From the NCBI RefSeq assembly GCF_026341515.1, contig NZ_JAPEOK010000001.1, positions 8,060,001 to 8,124,000 of the forward strand: 64,000 nucleotides of DNA, in the 5' to 3' direction. Positions 8,717 to 19,062 of this stretch are shown piece after piece (position 1 is the stretch's first letter; every line of letters begins with the position of its first letter). Source of the DNA: Streptomyces sp. NBC_00878. Its GTDB lineage: Bacteria > Actinomycetota > Actinomycetes > Streptomycetales > Streptomycetaceae. The notes beneath the pieces were generated by a model that was given only the letters and a program-made list of their open reading frames with translations, was not told where the DNA came from and made no database searches. A program made the position numbers and the translations under genes.

Positions 8717-10258
8717 GTGACGTATCCGGGGCCGCCGCGACCGGCTCAGAACTCCGCCACACCCCTCGCGGAGCTCGTGGCGGCAGTCGCCGATCAGTTG
8801 GCGGCCCCGGCGCCGCAGGGGGCGCAGAGCGCCACCGAGGTCACGGGCATCACCCATGACTCGCGCGCCGTGCGCCCCGGCGACCTGTACGCCGCGCTGC
8901 CCGGTGCCCGGATGCACGGCGCCGACTTCGTGACGCAGGCGGCCGGCCTCGGCGCCGTCGCCGTGCTGACCGATCCGACGGGCGCCGAGCGCGCGGCGGC
9001 CACCGGTCTGCCGGTCCTCGTCGTCGACGACCCGCGTGGACGGATGGGCGAGCTGGCCGCCTCGATCTACGGACACCCCGGCCGCGACCTGCTCCAGATC
9101 GGCATCACCGGCACGTCCGGCAAGACCACGACGGCGTACCTCGTCGAGGGCGGTCTGAAGACGGTCCGCAACACCGGCCTGATCGGCACGGTGGAGATGC
9201 GCATCGGCGACGAGCGCATCAAGTCGGAGCGCACGACGCCCGAAGCCACCGACCTCCAGGCGCTGTTCGCCGTCATGCGCGAGCGCGGCGTCGACGCGGT
9301 CGCCATGGAGGTCTCCAGCCACGCGCTGGTCCTCGGCCGCGTCGACGGCTGTGTCTTCGACGTCGCGGTCTTCAACAACCTCAGCCCGGAACACATGGAG
9401 TTCCACTCCGACATGGAGGACTACTTCCGGGCCAAGGCGCAGCTGTTCACGCCGAAACGCAGTCGGCTCGGCGTGGTCAACCTCGACGACGAGTACGGAC
9501 GCAGGCTCACCGAGGAAGCCACGGTCCCCGTGGTGACCTTCTCCGCGGAGGGCCACCCGGACGCCGACTGGCGCGCCGAGGAGGTCCAGGTCGGCCCGAT
9601 GGACTCGGTCTTCGTCGCGGTCGGCCCCAAGGGCGAGCGCATCACCGCCAAGTCGCCGCTCGCCGGCCCCTTCAACGTCGCCAACACGCTCGCCGCGATC
9701 GTCTCCCTCGCCGCCGCCGGGCTCGACCCGCAGACCGCCGCGGACGGCATCGCCGCCGTACCGGGCGTGCCGGGCCGGCTGGAGCGGGTGGACGTCGGCC
9801 AGCCGTACCTCGCGGTCGTCGACTACGCCCACAAGACGGACGCCGTCGAATCGGTGCTGCGCGCCCTGCGCAAGGTCACCGAGGGCAGGCTGCACATCGT
9901 GCTCGGCTGCGGCGGCGACCGGGACAAGACCAAGCGGATGCCCATGGGCGCCGCCGCGGCGCGGCTCGCCGACACCGCCGTACTGACATCGGACAACCCC
10001 CGCTCGGAAGACCCCCTCTCGATCCTCGCCACGATGCTCGCGGGCGCCGCCGAAGTACCGGCGCACGAGCGCGGAGAGGTCCAGGTCTTCGAGGACCGGG
10101 CCGCCGCGATCGCCGCGGCCGTCGCCCGCGCGCAGCCGGGCGACACGGTGCTGGTCGCGGGCAAGGGCCACGAGCAGGGCCAGGACATCGCCGGAGTGGT
10201 CCGTCCCTTCGACGACCGCCAGGTGCTTCGCGAAGCTATCCAGAAGACCCAGGGATGA
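8717..10258 (+). CDS. murE: UDP-MurNAc-L-Ala-D-Glu:diaminopimelate ligase MurE
   Basis: Adds diaminopimelate to the UDP-MurNAc dipeptide using ATP, the third amino-acid addition in lipid II synthesis. From GTG 8717 (behind GAAGGG) the protein has 513 residues. The ATP P-loop GTSGKTT is at 132-138, and the DNPR box that in this family goes with diaminopimelate rather than lysine is at 426-429. In-frame GTG starts at 8672 and upstream would lengthen the N-terminus; 8672 has a -10-like hexamer just ahead of it. Streptomyces walls contain LL-diaminopimelate, so the enzyme presumably uses that isomer (inference). murF follows after four bases. Confidence 0.95.
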   Translation: MTYPGPPRPAQNSATPLAELVAAVADQLAAPAPQGAQSATEVTGITHDSRAVRPGDLYAALPGARMHGADFVTQAAGLGAVAVLTDPTGAERAAATGLPVLVVDDPRGRMGELAASIYGHPGRDLLQIGITGTSGKTTTAYLVEGGLKTVRNTGLIGTVEMRIGDERIKSERTTPEATDLQALFAVMRERGVDAVAMEVSSHALVLGRVDGCVFDVAVFNNLSPEHMEFHSDMEDYFRAKAQLFTPKRSRLGVVNLDDEYGRRLTEEATVPVVTFSAEGHPDADWRAEEVQVGPMDSVFVAVGPKGERITAKSPLAGPFNVANTLAAIVSLAAAGLDPQTAADGIAAVPGVPGRLERVDVGQPYLAVVDYAHKTDAVESVLRALRKVTEGRLHIVLGCGGDRDKTKRMPMGAAAARLADTAVLTSDNPRSEDPLSILATMLAGAAEVPAHERGEVQVFEDRAAAIAAAVARAQPGDTVLVAGKGHEQGQDIAGVVRPFDDRQVLREAIQKTQG

Positions 10259-10262
10259 ACTT

Positions 10263-11672
10263 GTGATCGCCCTCTCTCTCGCCGAGATCGCAGCAGCTGT
10301 CGGCGGGCAGACGTACGACATACCGGATCCGGCGGTACAGGTAACCGGACCGGTCGTTATCGACTCCCGCCAGGTGAAGGACGGCGGCCTGTTCGCAGCC
10401 TTCGTCGGGGAACGTGTGGACGGCCACGACTACGCGCAGCGGGCCGTCGAGGCGGGCGCGGTCGCCGTGTTGGCGCAGCGCCCCGTAGGCGTGCCCGCGA
10501 TCGTCGTGGACGACGTGCAGACGGCCCTCGGCGCCCTCGCGCGCTCCGTCGTGGAGCGGACGGGGGCGACCCTCGTCGCGCTCACCGGCTCGGCGGGCAA
10601 GACGAGCACCAAGGACCTGATCGCCCAGGTGCTGAACCGCAAGGCACCCACCGTGTGGCCGGAAGGCAACCTCAACAACGAGATCGGCCTCCCGGTGACC
10701 GCCCTGCGGGTCACCGAGGAGACGCGGTTCCTCGTCCTGGAGATGGGCGCCCGCCGCATCGGCCACATCCGCTACCTCACGGATCTGACGCCCCCGAAGG
10801 TCGGCGTCGTCCTGAACGTCGGCACCGCCCACATCGGCGAGTTCGGCGGCCGCGAACAAATCGCCCAGGCCAAGGGTGAGTTGGTGGAGTGCCTGCCCCC
10901 GGCGGACGAAGGCGGCATCGCGGTCCTGAACGCCGACGATCCTCTCGTACGGGCCATGACCTCGCGCACGAAAGCACGCGTGATCCTCTTCGGAGAGTCC
11001 GGCGAAGCGGACGTACGGGCCGAGAACGTACGGCTCACCGGGAGCGGACAGCCTTCGTTCAGTCTCCACACACCCTCCGGGTGCAGCGACGTGACCATGC
11101 GCCTGTACGGTGAGCACCACGTGTCGAACGCGCTCGCCGCGGCCGCCGTCGCCCATGAGCTGGGCATGTCCGCAGACGAGATCGCCACCGCGCTCTCCGA
11201 GGCGGACGCCCTCTCCCGCTGGCGGATGGAGGTCACCGAGCGCCCGGACGGCGTGACGGTCGTCAACGACGCCTACAACGCGAACCCCGAGTCCATGCGA
11301 GCCGCCCTGCGCGCGCTCGTGGCCATGGGCAAGGGGCGGCGGACCTGGGCGGTGCTCGGTCAGATGGCCGAGCTCGGGGACGAGGCGCTCGCCGAGCACG
11401 ACGCGCTCGGACGGCTCGCCGTCCGGCTCAACGTCAGCAAGCTCGTCGCGGTCGGGGGCAGGGAAGCGTCCTGGCTGCAACTGGGCGCATATAACGAGGG
11501 TTCGTGGGGTGAGGAGTCGGTGCACGTGTCCGACGCACAGGCGGCGATCGACCTGTTGCGCAGTCAACTGCGCCCGGGAGACGTCGTACTCGTGAAGGCG
11601 TCAAGGGCGGTCGGCCTGGAGCGCATCGCGCAGGCGCTGGTCGAGGGCACCGAGGGTGAGGTTGCCGTCTGA
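10263..11672 (+). CDS. murF: UDP-MurNAc-tripeptide:D-Ala-D-Ala ligase MurF
   Basis: Adds the D-Ala-D-Ala dipeptide to complete the UDP-MurNAc pentapeptide. The 469-residue protein shows the Mur-ligase layout: N-terminal substrate domain with [14 protein letters not shown], central ATPase with P-loop GSAGKTST (about 109-116), and C-terminal domain following [13 protein letters not shown]. Starts at GTG 10263, four bases after murE. Its stop shares a base with the mraY start (TGATG), so translation is probably coupled. No murC is present in this cluster. Confidence 0.96.
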   Translation: MIALSLAEIAAAVGGQTYDIPDPAVQVTGPVVIDSRQVKDGGLFAAFVGERVDGHDYAQRAVEAGAVAVLAQRPVGVPAIVVDDVQTALGALARSVVERTGATLVALTGSAGKTSTKDLIAQVLNRKAPTVWPEGNLNNEIGLPVTALRVTEETRFLVLEMGARRIGHIRYLTDLTPPKVGVVLNVGTAHIGEFGGREQIAQAKGELVECLPPADEGGIAVLNADDPLVRAMTSRTKARVILFGESGEADVRAENVRLTGSGQPSFSLHTPSGCSDVTMRLYGEHHVSNALAAAAVAHELGMSADEIATALSEADALSRWRMEVTERPDGVTVVNDAYNANPESMRAALRALVAMGKGRRTWAVLGQMAELGDEALAEHDALGRLAVRLNVSKLVAVGGREASWLQLGAYNEGSWGEESVHVSDAQAAIDLLRSQLRPGDVVLVKASRAVGLERIAQALVEGTEGEVAV

Positions 11673-12742
11673 TGAATCAGATCCTCTTCGCGGGAGTCAT
11701 CGGCCTCTTCCTGACCCTCATCGGCACCCCGCTGCTGATTAAGCTGCTGGCCAGCAAGGGCTACGGCCAGTACATCCGTGACGACGGCCCGCGCGAGCAC
11801 CACGCCAAGCGCGGTACGCCGACGATGGGCGGTATCGCCTTCATCCTGGCCACGCTCCTGGCGTACTTCTTCAGCAAGGTGATCACCGGCAAACCGCCGA
11901 CGTTCTCCGGAGTGCTGGTGCTCGGCCTGATGACGGGCATGGGCCTGGTCGGCTTCCTCGACGACTACATCAAGATCGTCAAGCGGCGGTCGCTCGGTCT
12001 GCGGGCCAAGGCGAAGATGGCCGGGCAGCTGATCGTCGGTATCTCCTTCGCGGTGCTCTCGCTGCAGTTCGCGGACAACCTCAACAACACCCCGGCCTCC
12101 ACCAGGCTCTCCTTCGTGCAGGACTTCGGCTGGTCCATCGGCCCGGTGCTGTTCGTGGTCTGGGCGCTGTTCATGATCCTCGCGATGTCGAACGGCGTGA
12201 ACCTGACGGACGGTCTGGACGGCCTCGCCACCGGTGCCTCCGTGATGGTCTTCGGCGCCTACACGTTCATCGGCGTCTGGCAGTTCCAGGAGTCCTGCGC
12301 CAACGCGCAGACCCTCGCCAACCCGGCCGCCTGCTACGAGGTACGGGATCCACTGGACCTCGCCGTCGTCGCCGCTGCCCTGATGGGCGCCTGCTTCGGC
12401 TTCCTGTGGTGGAACACCTCGCCCGCCAAGATCTTCATGGGCGACACCGGTTCGCTGGCCCTCGGCGGCGCGCTCGCCGGACTCGCGATCTGCTCCCGCA
12501 CCGAGCTGCTGGTCGCGCTGCTCGGCGGCCTCTTCGTCCTCATCACCATGTCGGTCGTGATCCAGGTCGGCTCGTTCCGCCTCACCGGCAAGCGCGTCTT
12601 CCGGATGGCACCCCTCCAGCACCACTTCGAACTCAAGGGGTGGTCCGAGGTCCTTGTGGTGGTCCGCTTCTGGATCATCCAGGGCATGTGCGTGATCGTC
12701 GGACTCGGCCTCTTCTACGCGGGATGGGCAGCCGAGAAGTGA
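11672..12742 (+). CDS. mraY: Phospho-MurNAc-pentapeptide transferase MraY
   Basis: Integral membrane enzyme that moves phospho-MurNAc-pentapeptide onto undecaprenyl phosphate to make lipid I. At 356 residues it has the usual size, with about ten membrane helices. The conserved aspartate-rich motifs are visible: [15 protein letters not shown] and [11 protein letters not shown], plus the C-terminal HHFELKGW. The start shares a base with the murF stop and the stop overlaps murD (GTGA), so it sits in a continuous translational chain. Confidence 0.97.
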   Translation: MNQILFAGVIGLFLTLIGTPLLIKLLASKGYGQYIRDDGPREHHAKRGTPTMGGIAFILATLLAYFFSKVITGKPPTFSGVLVLGLMTGMGLVGFLDDYIKIVKRRSLGLRAKAKMAGQLIVGISFAVLSLQFADNLNNTPASTRLSFVQDFGWSIGPVLFVVWALFMILAMSNGVNLTDGLDGLATGASVMVFGAYTFIGVWQFQESCANAQTLANPAACYEVRDPLDLAVVAAALMGACFGFLWWNTSPAKIFMGDTGSLALGGALAGLAICSRTELLVALLGGLFVLITMSVVIQVGSFRLTGKRVFRMAPLQHHFELKGWSEVLVVVRFWIIQGMCVIVGLGLFYAGWAAEK

Positions 12743-14172
12743 CGACCGCGTCCGACTGGCAGGGCATGAACATCACCGTCGCCGGTCTCGGCGTGAGCGG
12801 CATCAGCGCCGCCCGCGCCCTGGCCGGCCTCGGCGCGTCGGTCACCGTCGTCGACGGGGGCTCCTCCGAGGCGCACCGGGAGAAGGCCGCAGCCCTTGAG
12901 GAGCACGGCATTTCGGTACGCCTCGCGGACGCCGAGACGCTTCCCGAGGGCACCGACCTGGTGGTCACCTCACCGGGCTGGAAGCCGGGCAGTCCCCTCT
13001 TCCTGGCCGCCGCCGAGGCGGGCGTGGACGTCGTCGGCGACGTGGAGATCGCCTGGCGTCTGCGCGGCCCCGATGCCGCCCCCTGGCTCGCCGTCACGGG
13101 CACCAACGGCAAGACCACCACGACGCAGATGCTCGCCTCGATCCTCGGCGCCGCGGGCCTTCGTACGGCCGCCGTGGGCAACATCGGCACTCCGATCATC
13201 GACGTGGTCCAGGAGAGCGACGAGGCGTACCGCGATCTCGACGTACTGGCCGTCGAGCTGTCCAGCTACCAGCTCCACTGGGCGCCCTCCGTGCGCCCCC
13301 ACTCCGCCGTCGTCCTGAACCTCGCCCCGGACCACCTCGACTGGCACGGCTCGATGGAGGCCTACGCCGCCGACAAGGGCCGCGTCTACGAGGGCAATCG
13401 GGTCGCCTGCGTCTACAACGTCGCCGACAAGGCCACCGAGGACCTGGTGCGCGGGGCGGACGTCGAGGAGGGCTGCCGGGCCGTCGGCTTCACGCTCGGC
13501 ACCCCGGGCCCGTCCCAACTCGGCGTCGTGGACGGCATCCTGGTCGACCGCGCCTTCGTCGAGGACCGGCACAAGAAGGCCCAGGAACTCGCGGAGATCG
13601 CGGACGTCCATCCGCCCGCCCCGCACAACATCGCCAACGCCCTTGCGGCGGCGGCCCTGGCCCGCGCCTTCGGAGTGCCCGCCGCGGCCGTACGGGACGG
13701 ACTGCGGGCCTTCAGGCCCGACGCCCACCGCATCCAGCACGTGGCCGACGTGGACGGGGTCGCCTACATCGACGACTCCAAGGCCACCAACACGCATGCG
13801 GCGGAAGCCTCGTTGGCGGCGTACGAGTCGATCGTGTGGATCGCGGGCGGGCTCGCCAAGGGCGCGACCTTCGACGAACTGGTCGCCAAGTCGGCAAAGC
13901 GACTGCGGGGCGTCGTCCTGTTCGGCGCCGACCGGGCCCTCATCAGGGAAGCGCTCGCGCGACACGCGCCGGAGGTACCGGTCGTCGACCTCGACCGGAC
14001 CGACACTGGGGCGATGCTCGCGGCTGTCCGGGAGGCGACGCGGCTCGCCCGCGCCGGCGATACGGTGCTCATGGCTCCGGCCTGTGCCTCCATGGACATG
14101 TTCGCCAACTACAACCAGCGCGGCGACCTGTTCGCGGAGGCGGTCCGCGAACTCGGCGCCGCGAGCGCCTGA
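12739..14172 (+). CDS. murD: UDP-MurNAc-L-Ala:D-Glu ligase MurD
   Basis: Adds D-glutamate to UDP-MurNAc-L-alanine. The 477-residue protein begins with a nucleotide-binding fold ([17 protein letters not shown]), has the ATP P-loop GTNGKTTT, the motif [15 protein letters not shown], and a C-terminal domain with DDSKATN. GTG 12739 overlaps the mraY stop by four bases and puts the start just ahead of the conserved domain; ATG 12724 is an alternative. The same reading frame stays open far upstream inside mraY, which is GC-rich shadow and not coding. Confidence 0.95.
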   Translation: MTTASDWQGMNITVAGLGVSGISAARALAGLGASVTVVDGGSSEAHREKAAALEEHGISVRLADAETLPEGTDLVVTSPGWKPGSPLFLAAAEAGVDVVGDVEIAWRLRGPDAAPWLAVTGTNGKTTTTQMLASILGAAGLRTAAVGNIGTPIIDVVQESDEAYRDLDVLAVELSSYQLHWAPSVRPHSAVVLNLAPDHLDWHGSMEAYAADKGRVYEGNRVACVYNVADKATEDLVRGADVEEGCRAVGFTLGTPGPSQLGVVDGILVDRAFVEDRHKKAQELAEIADVHPPAPHNIANALAAAALARAFGVPAAAVRDGLRAFRPDAHRIQHVADVDGVAYIDDSKATNTHAAEASLAAYESIVWIAGGLAKGATFDELVAKSAKRLRGVVLFGADRALIREALARHAPEVPVVDLDRTDTGAMLAAVREATRLARAGDTVLMAPACASMDMFANYNQRGDLFAEAVRELGAASA

Positions 14173-14321
14173 CGGCGGATCCGAGCCGCTCCAGAGCGCT
14201 CGGAACCCTTGGGAGGGACGCGTGACGCCATCGTGGTCGGTGCTTCGCATGCGGCTTACGGCCGGTGGCGGTCCGCCACCGCCCCGCGGAGAGCCCCGGC
14301 ACGGCCTCGGAGGTGCCGCCG

Positions 14322-15686
14322 ATGTCCAGTAGCCGCACCGGGCGCCCTCCCGTCCAGCGGGCCGCCCGGCGGCCCCCCGGCGCCCGCCCCCCTCGCGACA
14401 ACGCCGTACGCCGCCTCTACACGCGTGTACGCCGTGCCTGGGACCGGCCGCTGACCGCCTACTACCTGATCCTCGGCGGCAGCCTGCTGATCACCGCGCT
14501 CGGTCTGGTGATGGTGTACTCGGCCTCGCAGATCACCGCGCTCCAGCTGTCACTGCCCGGGTCGTACTTCTTCCGCAAGCAGTTCCTCGCGGCCGTGCTC
14601 GGCAGTCTGCTGCTGCTCGCCGCCTCCCGGATGCCGTCCAAGCTGCACCGGGCGCTGGCGTACCCGATGCTGCTCGGCTCGGTCTTCCTGATGATCCTCG
14701 TCCAGGTGCCGGGGATAGGAGTCGCGGTCAACGGCAACCAGAACTGGATCTCGGTCGGCGGCCCCTTCCAGCTCCAGCCCAGCGAGTTCGGCAAACTCGC
14801 CCTCGTCCTGTGGGGAGCGGATCTGCTCGCCCGCAAACAGGACAAGCGGCTGCTGACCCAGTGGAAGCACATGCTGGTGCCGCTCGTTCCGGTGGCCTTC
14901 ATGCTGCTCGGGCTGATCATGCTCGGCGGAGACATGGGCACGGCGATCATCCTCACCGCCATCCTCTTCGGGCTGCTGTGGCTCGCGGGGGCGCCCACGC
15001 GGCTCTTCGGGGGCGTCCTCGCCATCGCCCTGACCATCGGCTTCATCCTCATCAAGACCAGCCCGAACCGCATGGCCCGCCTCTCCTGCCTCGGCGCGAC
15101 AGAGCCCCAGTCGGGCCCCGTCGACTGCTGGCAGGCCGTGCACGGCATCTACGCCCTCGCCTCCGGCGGGCTCTTCGGCTCGGGCCTCGGGGCCAGTGTG
15201 GAGAAATGGGGTCAACTGCCCGAAGCCCACACGGACTTCATCTTCGCCATCACCGGTGAGGAACTGGGCCTCGCGGGGACGCTGTCGGTGCTCGCCCTCT
15301 TCGCGGCTCTAGGCTATGCGGGTATCCGCGTGGCCGGACGCACGGAGGACCCCTTCGTGAGGTATGCCGCGGGAGGCGTGACAACCTGGATCACGGCTCA
15401 GGCCGTGATCAACATCGGTGCGGTGCTCGGCCTGCTGCCGATCGCCGGCGTCCCGCTCCCGCTGTTCTCCTACGGGGGTTCCGCCCTGCTTCCGACCATG
15501 TTCGCCGTCGGACTCCTGATCGCCTTCGCGCGTGAGGATCCCGCCGCGCGGGCGGCACTTGCGATGCGGCAACCCCGCTTTGGCAGAAAGCGGGCTGCGG
15601 TGAGAGGCTCCGCAGGGGCCGCGGGGCCTCGGAGATGGAACACGATGCGACGGCGCGCCGCGGCGCGTTCGTCCGGAGAGCGGTGA
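14322..15686 (+). CDS. ftsW: Septal peptidoglycan polymerase FtsW
   Basis: SEDS-family membrane glycosyltransferase that polymerises septal peptidoglycan with FtsI. From ATG 14322 the protein has 454 residues; that start has an excellent GGAGGT 7 bases upstream, better than an in-frame ATG 19 codons earlier. A basic, Pro-rich cytoplasmic tail of about 45 residues precedes some ten membrane helices. SEDS signatures include the PEAHTDFIFAITGEELG loop and PLPLFSYGGSALL near the end. The C-terminus is Arg-rich and cytoplasmic. murG begins 7 bases later. Confidence 0.95.
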   Translation: MSSSRTGRPPVQRAARRPPGARPPRDNAVRRLYTRVRRAWDRPLTAYYLILGGSLLITALGLVMVYSASQITALQLSLPGSYFFRKQFLAAVLGSLLLLAASRMPSKLHRALAYPMLLGSVFLMILVQVPGIGVAVNGNQNWISVGGPFQLQPSEFGKLALVLWGADLLARKQDKRLLTQWKHMLVPLVPVAFMLLGLIMLGGDMGTAIILTAILFGLLWLAGAPTRLFGGVLAIALTIGFILIKTSPNRMARLSCLGATEPQSGPVDCWQAVHGIYALASGGLFGSGLGASVEKWGQLPEAHTDFIFAITGEELGLAGTLSVLALFAALGYAGIRVAGRTEDPFVRYAAGGVTTWITAQAVINIGAVLGLLPIAGVPLPLFSYGGSALLPTMFAVGLLIAFAREDPAARAALAMRQPRFGRKRAAVRGSAGAAGPRRWNTMRRRAAARSSGER

Positions 15687-15692
15687 ATTTCG

Positions 15693-16781
15693 GTGCATGT
15701 CGTACTCGCCGGTGGGGGGACCGCCGGCCACATCGAGCCCGCGCTCGCCCTCGCGGACGCCCTGCGCAGGCAGGACCCGACCGTGGGTATCACGGCTTTG
15801 GGCACGGAGCGCGGACTCGAGACCCGACTCGTACCCGAGCGAGGCTATGAACTCGCGCTGATCCCCGCGGTACCGCTGCCGCGCAAACCCACCCCCGAGC
15901 TGATGACCGTCCCCGGACGGCTGCGCGGCACGATCAAGGCGGCCGAGCAGATCCTGGAGCGCACCAAGGCCGACGTGGTCGTCGGCTTCGGCGGCTACGT
16001 GGCCCTGCCCGGGTACCTCGCGGCCAAGCGCCTCGGCGTCCCGATCGTCGTCCACGAGGCCAACGCCAGGCCGGGCCTCGCCAACAAGATCGGCTCGCGG
16101 TACGCGGCCCAGGTGGCCGTCTCCACCCCGGACAGCAAGCTCCGCAACGCCCGCTACATCGGCATCCCGCTGCGCCGCTCGATCGCCACGCTCGACCGGG
16201 CCTCCGTACGCCCCCAGGCCCGCGCCGCGTTCGGGCTCGACCCCGCCCTGCCGACGCTGCTCGTCTCCGGCGGCTCGCAGGGTGCCCGGCGCCTCAACGA
16301 GGTGATCCAGCAGGCCGCCCCGTACCTCCAGCAGGCCGGGATCCAGATCCTGCACGCTGTCGGCCCGAAGCACGAAATGCCGCAGGTGCACCAGATGCCG
16401 GGAATGCCCCCGTACATCCCACTACCGTACGTGGACCGGATGGACCTCGCGTACGCCGCGGCCGACATGATGCTCTGCCGCGCGGGCGCGATGACCGTCG
16501 CCGAACTCTCCGCCGTCGGGCTGCCCGCCGTCTACGTCCCGCTGCCCATCGGCAACGGCGAACAGCGGCTCAACGCCCAGCCGGTGATCAAGGCCGGCGG
16601 CGGACTGCTGATCGACGACGCGGATCTGACGGCGCAGTGGGTGCAGAGCAACGTCCTGCCCGTGCTCGCCGACCCGCACCGGCTGTTCGAGATGTCCCGC
16701 GCCGCCTCCGAGTTCGGCCGCCGGGACGCCGACGAGCTGCTCGTCCGGATGGTGTACGAGGCGATCGCGTCACGCCGTTAG
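15693..16781 (+). CDS. murG: Lipid II synthase MurG
   Basis: Peripheral membrane glycosyltransferase that adds GlcNAc from UDP-GlcNAc to lipid I. The 362-residue protein has the two-lobed GT28 layout: GGGTAGHI at the N-terminus, a central GGSQGARRLNE nucleotide-loop motif, and the UDP-GlcNAc-binding CRAGAMTVAELSAVGLPAVYVP segment. The GTG start at 15693 is the only one compatible with the conserved N-terminal strand HVVLAGGG. Confidence 0.96.
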   Translation: MHVVLAGGGTAGHIEPALALADALRRQDPTVGITALGTERGLETRLVPERGYELALIPAVPLPRKPTPELMTVPGRLRGTIKAAEQILERTKADVVVGFGGYVALPGYLAAKRLGVPIVVHEANARPGLANKIGSRYAAQVAVSTPDSKLRNARYIGIPLRRSIATLDRASVRPQARAAFGLDPALPTLLVSGGSQGARRLNEVIQQAAPYLQQAGIQILHAVGPKHEMPQVHQMPGMPPYIPLPYVDRMDLAYAAADMMLCRAGAMTVAELSAVGLPAVYVPLPIGNGEQRLNAQPVIKAGGGLLIDDADLTAQWVQSNVLPVLADPHRLFEMSRAASEFGRRDADELLVRMVYEAIASRR

Positions 16782-16804
16782 CGCGTGACAGAAGGCAGGG
16801 GAGC

Positions 16805-17590
16805 GTGGCCGGACCGACCACCGCCGAACGCGGCGAACGGCAGCACCAGGATTCCGGCCCGCCCCGGCCGCCTCTCATCAAGAGGCTCCCGAAGCCTCGT
16901 AGGCTCATCATCTCGGTCGTCTGCCTCGCCCTGCTCGGCGCGGGCTCTCTCTGGGTGCTGTACGGCTCGCAGTGGTTCCGCGTCGAGCGCGTATCGGCCT
17001 CGGGGACGCGGGTTCTGACGGACGGGCAGGTCGTCGAGGCGGCCGACGTTCCGGTCGGATCGCCGTTGATTTCAGTCGACACCGATGTGATTGAGGCAAG
17101 ACTGCGCCGGAAATTGCCCCGAATTGACTCGGTTGACGTCGTCCGTTCCTGGCCCCATGGAATCGGACTGAAAGTGACCGAACGCACTCCGGTGCTCATT
17201 GCCGAAAAGGGCGGAAAGTTCGTCGAAGTGGACGCCAAGGGCGTGCGATATGCCACGGTTTCGCGCGCCCCGAAGGGGGTGCCCGCACTGGAAATTACGG
17301 TGTCACCCTCCGTCGGCCTGCGCCGCTTCGGTACCGACCGGCTGGCGCGTGAGGCGGTGCGCGTCGCGGGTTCCCTTCCGGCCGCGGTCGCGCGTGACAC
17401 CTGGGTCGTCAAGGTCCGTTCATACGATTCCATCTCGCTGGAGTTGAGCGGCGGCCGGACCGTCCTGTGGGGAAGTGGCGAGAAGAGCGGGGTCAAGGCC
17501 CGTACGCTCAGTGCTCTCATGAAAGCCGCTCCCGAGGCGCGGTACTTCGATGTCAGCGTTCCCACCGCCCCTGCGTCATCAGCGAGTTGA
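16805..17590 (+). CDS. ftsQ: Cell division protein FtsQ/DivIB
   Basis: Bitopic division protein that joins FtsL and DivIC in the divisome. From GTG 16805 (AGGGGAG just upstream) it has 261 residues: a cytoplasmic part with many basic residues, one membrane helix (about 36-58, IISVVCLALLGAGSLWVLYG), a POTRA domain beginning WFRVERVSASGTRVLTDG and a beta domain. Bases about 17080-17280 are clearly less GC-rich than their surroundings and use codons rare in this genome (AGA, AAA, ATT, TTG), so that stretch may also carry promoter elements for ftsZ. Confidence 0.93.
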   Translation: MAGPTTAERGERQHQDSGPPRPPLIKRLPKPRRLIISVVCLALLGAGSLWVLYGSQWFRVERVSASGTRVLTDGQVVEAADVPVGSPLISVDTDVIEARLRRKLPRIDSVDVVRSWPHGIGLKVTERTPVLIAEKGGKFVEVDAKGVRYATVSRAPKGVPALEITVSPSVGLRRFGTDRLAREAVRVAGSLPAAVARDTWVVKVRSYDSISLELSGGRTVLWGSGEKSGVKARTLSALMKAAPEARYFDVSVPTAPASSAS

Positions 17591-17865
17591 CGCACATCTG
17601 CGCAGGCCAGCACCCTGGTTGGGCAGCCCTATGGCTGATCACATAGGGTGAAAAGAAAAACGGGAGGTTCGGCGTGTTCGTTGAACGTGCGCCACTTGTC
17701 GACTTAGTGTCCTGTTCGGAAGAGTCCAAGGAACAGACACACTGGTAACCCTAAACTTCAGCGTTAGGGTTCGGGTCGGCGTTCGGACCGTCCCATTCGG
17801 CATCAGTCGTCGGATCGCGAGCGTGCGAGGCGGCGACACGTAACTCGAGGCGAGAGGCCTTCGAC
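17591..17865 (+). promoter_or_regulatory. ftsQ-ftsZ intergenic regulatory region
   Basis: A 275-base gap with three inverted repeats: CCCTATG/CATAGGG (17627-17633 and 17642-17648), CTGTTC/GAACAG around 17712-17736, and a perfect 8-bp AACCCTAA/TTAGGGTT pair (17747-17754 and 17764-17771). Two GACAC pentamers, the core bound by the sporulation regulator WhiA, lie at 17736-17740 and 17835-17839. In Streptomyces, ftsZ is known to be driven by several promoters in this region, one of them developmentally controlled. Which repeat does what here cannot be read from sequence. Confidence 0.6.
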
Positions 17866-19062
17866 GTGGCAGCACCGCAGAACTACCTCGCAGTCATCAA
17901 AGTCATCGGTGTCGGCGGCGGTGGTGTCAATGCCATCAACCGGATGATCGAGGTCGGTCTCAAGGGTGTCGAGTTCATCGCCATCAACACTGACGCCCAG
18001 GCGCTGTTGATGAGCGACGCCGACGTCAAGCTCGACGTCGGCCGCGAACTCACCCGCGGACTCGGCGCCGGAGCCAATCCGGCCGTGGGCCGCAAGGCCG
18101 CCGAAGACCATCGCGAGGAGATCGAGGAGGTCCTCAAGGGGGCCGACATGGTCTTCGTGACAGCCGGCGAAGGCGGCGGCACCGGCACCGGCGGCGCACC
18201 CGTCGTGGCCAACATCGCCCGCTCGCTCGGCGCCCTCACCATCGGTGTGGTCACGCGACCGTTCACCTTCGAGGGACGGCGCCGCGCCAACCAGGCCGAG
18301 GACGGCATCGCGGAACTCCGCGAAGAGGTCGACACCCTCATCGTCATCCCGAACGACCGGCTGCTGTCCATCTCGGACCGTCAGGTCTCGGTCCTCGACG
18401 CCTTCAAGTCGGCGGACCAGGTCCTGCTCTCCGGTGTTCAGGGCATCACCGACCTCATCACCACGCCCGGTCTGATCAACCTCGACTTCGCCGACGTCAA
18501 GTCCGTGATGTCCGAGGCGGGTTCGGCGCTCATGGGCATCGGCTCGGCCCGCGGCGACGACCGCGCGGTGGCCGCGGCCGAGATGGCGATCTCCTCGCCG
18601 CTCCTCGAAGCGTCCATCGACGGCGCCCGCGGCGTGCTGCTCTCCATCTCCGGCGGCTCCGACCTCGGTCTGTTCGAGATCAACGAAGCCGCCCAGCTGG
18701 TGAGCGAGGCCGCGCACCCCGAGGCCAACATCATCTTCGGCGCGGTCATCGACGACGCGCTCGGCGACGAGGTCCGGGTCACCGTCATCGCGGCCGGCTT
18801 CGACGGCGGACAGCCCCCGTCCAAGCGGGACACCGTCCTCGGCGCGTCCTCCGCCAAGCGTGACGAGCCCGTACCGGCCCGGTCGGGCGACAGCCGCCCG
18901 TCCTACGGCTCGCTCGGCAGCGTCACGCCGAAGGAGGTCCAGGAGCCCACTCAGGAGCCGGTGAGCAACGAACTGCCGTCGGTCTCCCCGCCGGTCCCGC
19001 CGTCGCGTACGTACTCCGACAGCGCGGCCGAAGAGCTGGACGTGCCGGACTTCCTCAAGTGA
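17866..19062 (+). CDS. ftsZ: Cell division GTPase FtsZ
   Basis: Tubulin-like GTPase that forms the Z ring for vegetative cross-walls and sporulation septa. The 398-residue protein has the N-terminal [11 protein letters not shown] loop, the tubulin signature [10 protein letters not shown], the T7-loop region, a variable linker from about residue 320 and the conserved C-terminal tail ELDVPDFLK that binds partners such as SepF. Starts at GTG 17866, behind GCGAGAGG. The stop overlaps the next gene (GTGA). Confidence 0.98.
   Translation: MAAPQNYLAVIKVIGVGGGGVNAINRMIEVGLKGVEFIAINTDAQALLMSDADVKLDVGRELTRGLGAGANPAVGRKAAEDHREEIEEVLKGADMVFVTAGEGGGTGTGGAPVVANIARSLGALTIGVVTRPFTFEGRRRANQAEDGIAELREEVDTLIVIPNDRLLSISDRQVSVLDAFKSADQVLLSGVQGITDLITTPGLINLDFADVKSVMSEAGSALMGIGSARGDDRAVAAAEMAISSPLLEASIDGARGVLLSISGGSDLGLFEINEAAQLVSEAAHPEANIIFGAVIDDALGDEVRVTVIAAGFDGGQPPSKRDTVLGASSAKRDEPVPARSGDSRPSYGSLGSVTPKEVQEPTQEPVSNELPSVSPPVPPSRTYSDSAAEELDVPDFLK

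Noticed and set aside
12406..12738. N-terminal extension of MurD into mraY
   Set aside because: The reading frame is open but lies in mraY; GTG 12739 with stop overlap gives a normal MurD N-terminus.
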